A DNA stretch of 5,796 nucleotides from Acidobacteriota bacterium. GTDB lineage: Bacteria; Acidobacteriota; Vicinamibacteria; Vicinamibacterales; UBA8438. The translations under genes and the position numbers were made by a program. The stretch covers positions 1-5,796 of the forward strand of contig WTGR01000805.1 in the NCBI GenBank assembly GCA_011523485.1, read 5' to 3'. How positions within the stretch are numbered: the first letter of the stretch is position 1; each line of letters begins with the position of its first letter. Positions 1 through 5,796 of the stretch are shown here, piece by piece. The notes beneath the pieces were generated by a model. It had not been told where the DNA came from. It saw only the letters and a program-made list of their open reading frames with translations, and ran no database searches.

Positions 1-2603
1 CGCGCCAGGGCGCGTTGCTGGTTTTCGAATGCGCCGCCCCACTCGATCCAGTAACCGGGCGGCAGGTCGATCCGGTTGTCGATCGCGGTATTTGCGTCGC
101 GCACGAAGCCGTCGATATCGCGGCCGCGTACGTCCATCTGGATGACGGCGTATCGCTGCAGCTGTTCGCGTCGAATGAAGGAATAGCCTTCCGCCACGCT
201 GACGTCGGCCACGGCCGAGAGCGGCACGATCGCGCCGCTGCTGGTTCTTAAAGGGATGCGCTGAATGGACTGCACCGAGGCTTTCGACGCGTCGTCGAGC
301 CGGGCGGTAATGTCGAAGCGGCGCACGCCGTCGATCAGCGTGGAAACCGGCTCGTTGCCGATACCGTTGCGCACGACGACCAGGATCTCATCGGCGTTCA
401 GTCCGAATCGCGCAAGCTGATCGCGTTTGACCCGGATCCGGATCTGCGGTTTGCCGACGTTGGCTTCGAGCGAAAGGTCGGCGACGCCTTCAACCGTGGC
501 GATGATGTCCTTGATTTCCCCGCTCAGGCGATCCAGTTCCGACAGGTCCTCCCCGTAGATCTTCGCAGCGAGGGTCGCGCGGACACCGGAAATCAATTCC
601 TCGACCCGCATCTGAATCGGCTGGGTAAAGGCCACGACCGCTGTAGGCACGACCCGTTCAAGTTCTTCGCGCATCGCCTCCGCAAGCTCCCCGATGTCGC
701 GATCGCCCGGCCACTCGTCTTCCGGCCTGAGCTCGGTGTAGATCTCCATGTAGTTCGCGTCAGCCGTTTCGCCCTTTTCCGCGCGCCCGATCATCGCCAC
801 CGTGGTGCTGACTTCCGGGAATTTCGAGAGCGCCCGCTCGATGTCCTTGGATATCTCGATGGATTGATCCAGTGACGCCGAAGGGATCGAGGTTACGCGC
901 CACATGATCGAGCCCTCCTGAAGCTGCGGCATGAATTCCTTTCCCAGCAGCGGAAACAGCGCCAGGCTGGCGGCAAGCAACCCGGCCGCACCGGCTACGA
1001 CGATCTTTTTCCGGCCGAGCGACCACTCGAGCAGCGGCAGATAGCGGGCCTTGATTACGCGGACCAGCCAGGTGTCGCTCTCTTCCCTGGGTTTGAGAAT
1101 CAATGCGGCCAATATCGGAATCAGCGTGAGCGTCAGAACCAGCGAACCGGCCATCGCGAAACTGATGTTGAAGGCCATCGGCTTGAACAGCTTGCCTTCG
1201 AGGCCTTCCAGCGCGAACAACGGCAGAAAGACGACAATGATGATGAGGATTGCAAAGGAAACCGGGTTGGCGACCTCGCGCGCGGCCGCCATCACCGCGG
1301 CGGTTCGATCGACGGGCTCGCCCGACTCCTTCCGCTCCGCCATGATGCGGAACGAGTTCTCGACCATCACCACGGCGCCGTCGATCATTATGCCGATTCC
1401 GACGGCGAGACCCGCCAGCGACATGAGATTGGCGGACAGGCCCGCTTCGCCCATGAAGATGAATGCGATGAGCATCCCGAGCGGCAGGGCGGCGATAACG
1501 ACCAGGGCCGAGCGCAACTCGCCGAGGAGCAGGAACAACACGATCGCGATCAGGATAGAGCCTTCGACCAACGCCGCGACCGCCGTTCCGATGGCCGCCT
1601 CCACCAGGTCCGTGCGCTCGTAAACCGGCCGCAGCGTGACCCCTTCCGGCAAGGACTGATCGACGATCCCGACCTTATCCTTCACCGCCTCGACGACGTC
1701 CTTCGCATTCTCGCCCATGCGGGAGAGCGCCATGCCGAGCACGACCTCCTTGCCGTCGCGGGTGACCGCGCCGAAACGCAAGGCCCCGCCCTGCCTGATG
1801 TCGGCGAGGTCGCGCAGGTAAACGGGTATGCCGTCTTCGACCTTGACCACCATGCTGCCGATGTCGCGCTCGTCTTCGACCAGGCCCAGGCCGCGCACCA
1901 GGTACTGTTCGGCGCCGAGGTTGACGTACCCGCCGCCCACCTGCCGGTTGTTTTGCTCGATGACTTCCATGACCTCGGTGAAGGTCAGGTCGTACTTGAT
2001 GAGGCTGAAGGGATCGATCACGACCTGGAACTGCCGCTCCTGGCCGCCCCAGGAAATCACGTCGTCGACGCCCGGCGCGGTGCGAAGGATCAGACGCACG
2101 CTCCAGTCGTGCAGGGTGCGCAGATCCATGTCGGTGACCGCTGCGTTGAGCCGCTCGTCGGCGCGTTCCAGCGTGTACCAGAACACCTGGCCCAGTCCCG
2201 ACGTATTCGGCCCCATCTCGGGCGTGCCGTAGCCTTCCGGGATGCGGTCGCCGACCTCCTGCAGCCGTTCCATCACGAGGCGGCGCGCGAAATAGATGTC
2301 CATGCCGTCATCGAAATAGACGGCAACGTACGAAAGGCCGAAGAGGCTGACCGAACGTATCTCCTGCACGCCGGGCAGCCCCGCCAGGCCGGACTCGATC
2401 GGAAAGGTCAGCAACTGCTCGATGTCCTCCGCGGCGAGTCCCGGCGACTCGGTGTAGATGTTGACCTGCGCGGGAGTGACATCGGGAAAGGCATCGATGG
2501 GCACCGTCACCACGGCCCGCCAGCCCATGAACGCGACCACCCCGAAGACGATGAGGACGAGGAACTTATAACGCAGCGAGGCTTCGACAAGCTTCTCTAA
2601 CAT
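1..2603 (-). CDS. czcA: Heavy-metal efflux RND permease, CzcA/CusA family (C-terminus beyond window)
   Basis: Inner-membrane proton-driven pump of a tripartite metal exporter; it captures metal ions from periplasm or cytosol and passes them to the adaptor and outer-membrane channel. The frame is open for 867 codons from ATG 2603 and runs off the window; family members are about 1030-1050 residues, so TM8-TM12 are missing. Visible parts: TM1 about 12-30, first periplasmic loop starting with PIDAFPDVTPAQV, TM2 about 338-360, TM3 365-385, TM4 391-416 with GIGIMIDGAVVMVEN (Asp408, Glu415, but Gly402), TM5 448-466, TM6 476-502, TM7 533-553, then the second periplasmic loop with GKEFMPQLQEG (554-564), QMRVEELISGVR (664-675) and GGAFENQQRA near the edge. 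The start is supported by GGGGG six bases upstream. It is the third gene of the operon, 41 bp after the adaptor. Family assignment is firm; the substrate is not. The ELISGVR block favours divalent cations (Zn, Co, Cd, Ni) over Cu/Ag. Confidence 0.96.
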   Translation of the reverse strand, partial: MLEKLVEASLRYKFLVLIVFGVVAFMGWRAVVTVPIDAFPDVTPAQVNIYTESPGLAAEDIEQLLTFPIESGLAGLPGVQEIRSVSLFGLSYVAVYFDDGMDIYFARRLVMERLQEVGDRIPEGYGTPEMGPNTSGLGQVFWYTLERADERLNAAVTDMDLRTLHDWSVRLILRTAPGVDDVISWGGQERQFQVVIDPFSLIKYDLTFTEVMEVIEQNNRQVGGGYVNLGAEQYLVRGLGLVEDERDIGSMVVKVEDGIPVYLRDLADIRQGGALRFGAVTRDGKEVVLGMALSRMGENAKDVVEAVKDKVGIVDQSLPEGVTLRPVYERTDLVEAAIGTAVAALVEGSILIAIVLFLLLGELRSALVVIAALPLGMLIAFIFMGEAGLSANLMSLAGLAVGIGIMIDGAVVMVENSFRIMAERKESGEPVDRTAAVMAAAREVANPVSFAILIIIVVFLPLFALEGLEGKLFKPMAFNISFAMAGSLVLTLTLIPILAALILKPREESDTWLVRVIKARYLPLLEWSLGRKKIVVAGAAGLLAASLALFPLLGKEFMPQLQEGSIMWRVTSIPSASLDQSIEISKDIERALSKFPEVSTTVAMIGRAEKGETADANYMEIYTELRPEDEWPGDRDIGELAEAMREELERVVPTAVVAFTQPIQMRVEELISGVRATLAAKIYGEDLSELDRLSGEIKDIIATVEGVADLSLEANVGKPQIRIRVKRDQLARFGLNADEILVVVRNGIGNEPVSTLIDGVRRFDITARLDDASKASVQSIQRIPLRTSSGAIVPLSAVADVSVAEGYSFIRREQLQRYAVIQMDVRGRDIDGFVRDANTAIDNRIDLPPGYWIEWGGAFENQQRALA

Positions 2604-2609
2604 CTGAAT

Positions 2610-2614
2610 CCCCC
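2610..2614 (-). promoter_or_regulatory. Ribosome binding site of the RND permease gene
   Basis: GGGGG on the minus strand, six bases before ATG 2603. It lies in the 41-bp gap after the adaptor stop codon. No promoter or terminator is evident in that gap, which fits cotranscription. Confidence 0.6.
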
Positions 2615-2644
2615 GGCGCGTGTCGGCACTATGCGACGCCGCCG

Positions 2645-3769
2645 CTAGTGCGCATGGCCTTCGCCGATCGAAGACTTCAGCAGCAGCGACTTGAGATGGA
2701 ACACGCCGCCCACGGCCACTTCGTCACCCGCCGAAAGCCCGCCGCGAATGACCGTCCAGTCGCCCACGGTGGGTCCCGCATCGATTGCCTCGGCGTGAAA
2801 CTCCATACCGTTCTCGAGCCTGAAGACCGCCGGTGCTCCGGCAACCAGGGTCACGGCCGTGCTCGGGACGGCCAGCACCGGCGCACTCGTGCCGGTTTCA
2901 ATCTCCACCTCGACGAACTGGCCGGGATGCAGCCGGTCGTCGGAGTTGTCCACTTCGATGCGAAAGCCCTGCGTGCGCGTGGACTCGTCCAGAAGGTGCT
3001 GGCGCTGAATGACCGTGCCTTCGATCCAGACGATGCGGTCGAGACTGACGCGCGCCCTGGCGCCGTCATCGAATTCCGGCAATGCGCTCGGTACCGTTTG
3101 CGCTTCCACCCAGACCACCGATTCGTCGCTGAGGTCGACCAGCACGCGGCCCGGCTCGATCAGTTCGCCCACGATGAAATCGTCCTGCAACACCGTGCCG
3201 GCCTGCGGCGCCACCAGATCGAACACGCCCGTGGCGCGGCTCGCGTCGTCGGATTGCATCAGCGCCACCGCTTGCGCTTCCGTCATGCCGTAGGCCACCA
3301 CTTTGCCGAACGCCTGTTGTTGGGCGACCTGCGCTTCGCTGTAGCGCGCTGCGGACACCGTTTCCCGGCCGAGCGATCTGACGCGTTGCCATTCGCGGTC
3401 GGCGACGATCAGTTCGCCCTGCGCTTCGGCCATCTCGACGCTTGAGAGGGTCAGCAGCCTCCGGCCGGCTTCGACGTGATCGCCCAGACGCACGTGCCGG
3501 GCAACCACCTGAGCGGTAATGCGAGTCGTGACTCGCGCCGAGCGGTAAGCGTTAACGACGACCTCGCCGGGCACGCGCAGGGATTCGCTCAACGCGCGCC
3601 GGGCAACGGCTTCGACCACGATGCCCGCGGATGCACGCTCGTCGAGGGTCATGCTGATGGCGCTGCCCTCTTCTTCTTCGCCGTGCTCATCGTGGTCCGC
3701 TTCCTGAGCGTAGGCGGGGGCGAGGACCGCGAGGCACAAACACAGCGCCCACAATCTCAGGCGATTCAT
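2645..3769 (-). CDS. czcB: Periplasmic adaptor (membrane fusion protein) of heavy-metal RND efflux, CzcB/CusB type
   Basis: Links the RND pump to the outer-membrane channel and may hand over metal ions. The 374-residue product begins with a signal peptide (1-21, basic start, LCLAVLAPAYA end, cleavage before Gln22), followed by an acidic/His stretch DHDEHGEEEEG (25-35). The first half of the barrel-sandwich (lipoyl-like) domain is about 66-110 (VPGEVVVNAYRSARVTTRI, then RLGDHVEAGRRLLTLSS). A short helical hairpin rich in Ala/Gln/Glu spans about 111-175, the second lipoyl half 183-212 (LVAPQAGTVLQDDFIVGELI), a beta-barrel about 215-292 (HPGQFVEVEI) and a membrane-proximal domain from about 298. 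It ends in HAH. I chose ATG 3769 rather than the in-frame ATG 3841 because the signal peptide starts there, AGGGAAG lies six bases upstream, and its ATGA overlaps the stop of the preceding gene. The 3841 start would add 24 residues before the signal peptide. Family firm; metal specificity open. Confidence 0.94.
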   Translation of the reverse strand: MNRLRLWALCLCLAVLAPAYAQEADHDEHGEEEEGSAISMTLDERASAGIVVEAVARRALSESLRVPGEVVVNAYRSARVTTRITAQVVARHVRLGDHVEAGRRLLTLSSVEMAEAQGELIVADREWQRVRSLGRETVSAARYSEAQVAQQQAFGKVVAYGMTEAQAVALMQSDDASRATGVFDLVAPQAGTVLQDDFIVGELIEPGRVLVDLSDESVVWVEAQTVPSALPEFDDGARARVSLDRIVWIEGTVIQRQHLLDESTRTQGFRIEVDNSDDRLHPGQFVEVEIETGTSAPVLAVPSTAVTLVAGAPAVFRLENGMEFHAEAIDAGPTVGDWTVIRGGLSAGDEVAVGGVFHLKSLLLKSSIGEGHAH

Positions 3770-5025
3770 CGGATACTTCCCTGGCTGAGCCAGGCGTCCA
3801 CCTGGCCGGACGCCCCCAACCATTCGAACCAGGCGCGCCACAGGGCGTGGCGCAAGTCAAGAGCGCTTTCCTGCACGTCGATCGTGGCGGTCAACTGCAC
3901 AAGGTAATCCGTCGTGCTCAGTTCACCGGCCTGCCAGAGCAGTTGCAATTGCTCCGTCTGGCCTGTCAGGCTCGCTTGCCCGGTCAATTCCCAATCTTCC
4001 CAGGCGACGCGCGACAGCTCGTAGCGCTCGGCGGCGCCGATCAGCCGCGCGTGGGCGCGCTGCGTAACATCGTCGGCAATCCGTTGCGCCTGGCTGCGCT
4101 CGGCCAGCGCCGCCGTCACTTCGTGGTTGAAGCGATTGCGGACAAAGAACGGGACAGTGACGCTGAGCCCGATCAGGGTCTCGCCGTCTTCCTCCCCTCC
4201 CGCAAGACTCAGCGTGGCGTCCGGTCGGCGCTCGCGCCGTCTGAGTTCGACCAGCGCATCCGCGGATTCGACCTGACGCCGGGCGGCGAGGACTTCCGGC
4301 AACGCCGGAACCAGCGATCGAGGATCGGCGCCCGAGGTTATGCCCGGCAGTGACGCCGGCAGCGCCGGCCATTCAGTGGCGGGCGATTGCGGCGTCAGAT
4401 TTCTCACGGCCTGGCGGGCTTCCGCCGACGTGGCCGCGGCGGTCGCTTTTTGGATGCGCGCGTCCGTGCCCGAAAGCCGGGCGAGATCGAACTCCACCCG
4501 GCTCAGGTCACCGGCATCGAAGCGCCGCTGTGCGAGCGCCGCAAAGTCTTCCATCAGTTGTTCGCGGGACTCTGCCAGCCGGTCGCGCTCGATACCGGTC
4601 TGATGCAGCGCCAGGCCGTTGAGCAGTTCCACGGCGACGTTCCATCGCGTGGCGAGATACTCCGCTTCCGCCACCAGGCGGTCCGACTCGGCAACCGCGG
4701 TACGCGCGCTGCGCTTGCCGCCCCAGTCGATTGTCTGACTGATTCCGAGCGCGCGCGTATCGGCGTCGGCGTTTTCGGCCTCGAGACTGAGTTCCGGATT
4801 GTAGAGAGGGCGTGACGCCGCATCGCGATACGCACTGCTCGCCTCAAGGGCGGCCCTAGCGGCCCGTACGCGGGGGTTCGCCTCAACGACGGTCTGTACG
4901 AACCGCGCAAGCACGGGATCCGCCGGCGTGAATCCCGGCAATTCAGACTGAGCCGCCCGGGCGACCCAGGGAACCAGCAACAGGACGACCAGCCACGAGG
5001 CGAGCCGACAACATAGTGTTTGCAT
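3766..5025 (-). CDS. czcC: Outer-membrane efflux channel (TolC-superfamily OEP), CzcC type
   Basis: Outer-membrane exit duct of the tripartite exporter. The 419-residue product is of normal length for CzcC-like proteins. It starts with a signal peptide (1 to about 24, hydrophobic core WLVVLLLVPWVARA, cleavage near ARA/AQ). No lipobox is convincing, since the Cys pair at 5-6 precedes the hydrophobic core, so this one is probably not lipidated. Two OEP repeats follow. The first has an Ala/Arg-rich helix 50-72, YNPELSLEAEN (75-85), ISQTIDWGGKRSA (95-107) and FDAGDLSRVEFDLARL (169-184). The second has VEFDLARL-like helices, a strand pair TLIGLSVTVPFFVRNRFN (283-300) and LLWQAGELSTTDYLVQL (362-378). 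ISQTIDWGGKR is a typical CzcC-family signature. ATG 5025 is supported by a G-rich Shine-Dalgarno just upstream and by the signal peptide. First gene of the operon; its TGA overlaps the adaptor ATG by four bases. Confidence 0.93.
   Translation of the reverse strand: MQTLCCRLASWLVVLLLVPWVARAAQSELPGFTPADPVLARFVQTVVEANPRVRAARAALEASSAYRDAASRPLYNPELSLEAENADADTRALGISQTIDWGGKRSARTAVAESDRLVAEAEYLATRWNVAVELLNGLALHQTGIERDRLAESREQLMEDFAALAQRRFDAGDLSRVEFDLARLSGTDARIQKATAAATSAEARQAVRNLTPQSPATEWPALPASLPGITSGADPRSLVPALPEVLAARRQVESADALVELRRRERRPDATLSLAGGEEDGETLIGLSVTVPFFVRNRFNHEVTAALAERSQAQRIADDVTQRAHARLIGAAERYELSRVAWEDWELTGQASLTGQTEQLQLLWQAGELSTTDYLVQLTATIDVQESALDLRHALWRAWFEWLGASGQVDAWLSQGSIR
3776..3782 (-). 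promoter_or_regulatory. Ribosome binding site deciding the adaptor start
   Basis: AGGGAAG on the minus strand, six bases before ATG 3769 and inside the 3' end of the upstream outer-membrane-factor gene. It supports the internal start over the ATG at 3841, and with the ATGA overlap it suggests translational coupling. Confidence 0.65.
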
Positions 5026-5028
5026 ATA

Positions 5029-5037
5029 TCACCCCCC
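5029..5037 (-). promoter_or_regulatory. Ribosome binding site of the outer-membrane channel gene
   Basis: The minus strand reads GGGGGGTGA, ending three bases before ATG 5025. The GGGGG part sits about seven bases upstream, a normal spacing, and resembles the G-runs before the RND permease and small-protein genes. Confidence 0.55.
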
Positions 5038-5042
5038 GGTAC

Positions 5043-5073
5043 AGTTTAAGAGATCAGCACACTTGCGAGTCAT
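5043..5073 (-). promoter_or_regulatory. Possible promoter of the efflux operon
   Basis: On the minus strand ATGACT (5073-5068, 4 of 6 matches to TTGACA) is separated by 19 bp from TAAACT (5048-5043, 4 of 6 to TATAAT). The -10 ends 17 bp before ATG 5025, implying a very short leader. The long spacer is the geometry seen in MerR-family-activated metal promoters, but no dyad is visible inside it, so this is only a candidate. Confidence 0.25.
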
Positions 5074-5089
5074 GCAGGATCGGGCTCAT

Positions 5090-5101
5090 TGCCGATCGGC
5101 A
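5090..5101. repeat. 12-bp perfect palindrome, possible operator
   Basis: TGCCGATCGGCA is a perfect inverted repeat with no loop, placed in the middle of the divergent intergenic region, 16 bp upstream of the candidate -35 of the efflux operon. GATCGG also occurs at 5078-5083, 16 bp from its copy in the palindrome. A dimeric regulator site is possible; chance occurrence in GC-rich DNA is not excluded. Confidence 0.3.
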
Positions 5102-5175
5102 GCGGAATCGTGGTTGGCGCGGATGCCCAATTCCGGAAGGCTGCCGCGGGCCGCATTGTGTTACGCTTGCGGCGC

Positions 5176-5181
5176 GGGGGA
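5176..5181 (+). promoter_or_regulatory. Ribosome binding site of the small exported protein
   Basis: GGGGGA, eight bases before ATG 5190. It favours this start over the in-frame ATG at 5016, which lies across the start of the divergent gene, and over ATG 5199. Confidence 0.5.
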
Positions 5182-5189
5182 AATGCGCC

Positions 5190-5483
5190 ATGCTTGCCAT
5201 GCTGCTTGAAAATCGATGCCGTGTTCGCGGAGTTGCCTGCGTTGCGGTTTTGCTGCTTTATGCGGGCGCACTGGAGGCGGATCGGCACTGGCACGGCGAG
5301 GATTGCGCCAGCGAAGTATGCGCCGTAAGCCAGGTCAACGATACCGGCAACGCTGCGCCAGCCGTTTCAGATCAGCCCGGCTCGCGCCTGTTGCGCGTGT
5401 CGGCGCCCGTCGCCTCTCGACCCCCCATTACGGCATCCCGGCCGTTTGAGCCTCGCCTCACCCGGGCCCCGCCCATCTCCTGA
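5190..5483 (+). CDS. Small exported His/Cys protein, unassigned, next to metal receptor
   Basis: A 97-residue product that I cannot assign to a named family with certainty. Residues 1-30 look like a signal peptide or membrane anchor: Arg at 9, 11 and 13, then GVACVAVLLLYAGALEA, with likely cleavage before Asp31. The exported part opens with DRHWHGEDCASEVCAVSQ (31-48), offering His33, His35, Asp38/Glu37, Cys39 and Cys44 as a potential metal or disulfide site. The rest is low-complexity, Pro/Ala/Ser/Arg-rich and ends in RLTRAPPIS. Short exported proteins with a His/Cys cluster and a Pro-rich tail ending near RAPP are, from memory, common beside metal transport genes (compare CzcI, CopL and DUF2946-like proteins), which suggests a periplasmic metal-binding or sensing accessory; this is inference. 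It probably shares a transcript with the receptor gene 71 bp downstream. Its reality rests on the signal peptide, ribosome binding site and context. Confidence 0.7.
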   Translation: MLAMLLENRCRVRGVACVAVLLLYAGALEADRHWHGEDCASEVCAVSQVNDTGNAAPAVSDQPGSRLLRVSAPVASRPPITASRPFEPRLTRAPPIS

Positions 5484-5542
5484 TTGACCCTTTGAACAGC
5501 GTGCGCGGCATCCGCTGATGCGTTGCACGGGACTGGTGGATC

Positions 5543-5547
5543 AGGAG
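5543..5547 (+). promoter_or_regulatory. Ribosome binding site of the TonB-dependent receptor gene
   Basis: AGGAG, seven bases before ATG 5555; a near-consensus Shine-Dalgarno and the best in the window. It supports the chosen receptor start. Confidence 0.75.
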
Positions 5548-5554
5548 ACGGCGG

Positions 5555-5796
5555 ATGAGTTATTTGAGAATTGTTTTATTTATCGGGGCGCTGGCCTGCG
5601 CGCCCGCGGGTTTTGGACAGGAACAGGCGGAGGAGGCGGAAGAGGCGCCGGACGCAGCGATTGAGGAAATCGTGATTGTGGGGCATCCGCTGTCCGCCGA
5701 AGGTCTGGCGACCCCCGCGGATGTCCTTGCGGGCCGTGAACTGGAGCGGAAAGTAGCGCACAACATCGGCGATACGGTAGGCGGCGAACCCGGCAT
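5555..5796 (+). CDS. TonB-dependent outer-membrane receptor, ZnuD-like (N-terminus only)
   Basis: Outer-membrane beta-barrel receptor that imports a ligand using TonB energy. Only the first 80 residues lie in the window; the family is about 650-800 residues, so the barrel is beyond the edge. A signal peptide spans 1-21 (IVLFIGALACAPAGFG, cleavage before Gln22). It is followed by an acidic linker (QEQAEEAEEAPDAAIEE, 22-38), a TonB-box-like EEIVIVGHP (37-45) and the plug start ATPADVLAGRELERK (52-66), then HNIGDTVGGEPG. The combination GHPLSAEGLATP-VLAG-EL-RK-IGDTVG-EPG closely resembles ZnuD-type receptors, whose plug continues with a GVGRPVIRG-like stretch that should lie just past the edge. 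ZnuD takes up zinc in Neisseria; many relatives are only annotated as TonB-dependent receptors and may carry other metals. Follows the small His/Cys protein by 71 bp and is divergent from the efflux operon. Confidence 0.88.
   Translation, partial: MSYLRIVLFIGALACAPAGFGQEQAEEAEEAPDAAIEEIVIVGHPLSAEGLATPADVLAGRELERKVAHNIGDTVGGEPG

Larger units (their letters stand above)
5026..5189. promoter_or_regulatory. Divergent intergenic control region between the efflux operon and the receptor side
   Basis: 164 bp without a credible gene, lying between the start codons of the minus-strand efflux operon and the plus-strand small protein. It must carry the start signals for the efflux operon and probably for the plus-strand pair. 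It contains a weak minus-strand promoter candidate (5043-5073) and a 12-bp perfect palindrome (5090-5101). I found no convincing plus-strand promoter: the best pair, TTCCGG at 5131 and CATTGT at 5154 with a 17-bp spacer, matches consensus poorly. No clear Zur, Fur or MerR-type operator is recognisable by eye. Confidence 0.7.

Noticed and set aside
1051..1623. 190-codon plus-strand open frame rich in Ser/Arg/Met/Ile
   Set aside because: Antisense shadow of the TM2-TM6 region of the permease; composition reflects reversed hydrophobic codons.
1953..2600. 215-codon plus-strand open frame
   Set aside because: Lies fully antisense to the RND permease, whose translation is strongly conserved there; the product is charged and shows no domain. 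High GC makes long shadow frames common.
2648..3445. 265-codon plus-strand open frame antisense to the adaptor
   Set aside because: Low-complexity His/Arg/Ala shadow product with no ribosome binding site or recognisable domain.
5049..5067. MerR-type dyad inside the 19-bp spacer
   Set aside because: Pairing the arms base by base gives almost no symmetry; only the spacer length fits.
5016..5189. N-terminal extension of the small His/Cys protein to ATG 5016
   Set aside because: It would overlap the start and ribosome binding site of the divergent channel gene, and it places 58 residues before the signal peptide; ATG 5190 has its own Shine-Dalgarno.
5183..5209. Eight-codon frame MRHACHAA overlapping the start of the small protein, as a possible His/Cys leader peptide
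   Set aside because: The Shine-Dalgarno spacing for this ATG is only about two bases and no attenuator structure follows; probably coincidental.
5508..5521. Hairpin GCATC-cgct-GATGC between the small protein and the receptor gene, as a terminator
   Set aside because: Only five stem pairs, no flanking extension and no T-run; too weak for an intrinsic terminator.
5560..5796. Minus-strand open frame at the window end
   Set aside because: Antisense to the TonB-dependent receptor, which has a signal peptide, TonB-box-like motif and plug start in the plus frame.

Overview
The window is GC-rich, densely coding DNA from a Gram-negative bacterium. All proteins are of envelope type: RND efflux pump, outer-membrane channel and TonB-dependent receptor. 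A gammaproteobacterial or other proteobacterial source is the best guess, but nothing here fixes the taxon. There are no RNA genes, mobile elements or CRISPR arrays.

Layout: positions 1-5025 hold three genes on the minus strand, in transcription order an outer-membrane factor (CzcC-like, 3766-5025), a periplasmic adaptor (CzcB-like, 2645-3769) and the inner-membrane heavy-metal RND pump (CzcA-like, 2603 down to the window edge, C-terminus missing). The first two overlap by ATGA and the third follows after 41 bp, so this is a compact czcCBA-type operon. A 164-bp divergent intergenic region (5026-5189) separates it from a plus-strand pair. The first of the pair is a 97-residue exported protein with a short His/Cys cluster (5190-5483). 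The second is the N-terminus of a TonB-dependent receptor resembling ZnuD-type metal receptors (5555 to the window end).

Functional reading: the minus-strand operon should build a tripartite envelope-spanning exporter for metal cations. The plus-strand side looks like metal uptake or sensing across the outer membrane. Export and import modules sharing one control region suggest a metal homeostasis locus, but no regulator gene lies in the window and the metal cannot be named. The pump is CzcA-like in its periplasmic signature (ELISGVR). It lacks the three metal-binding methionines of CusA, yet it also lacks the first TM4 aspartate of CzcA (Gly402 instead of Asp). That mixed signature is the most interesting single point. 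I do not see evidence for a wholly new system.
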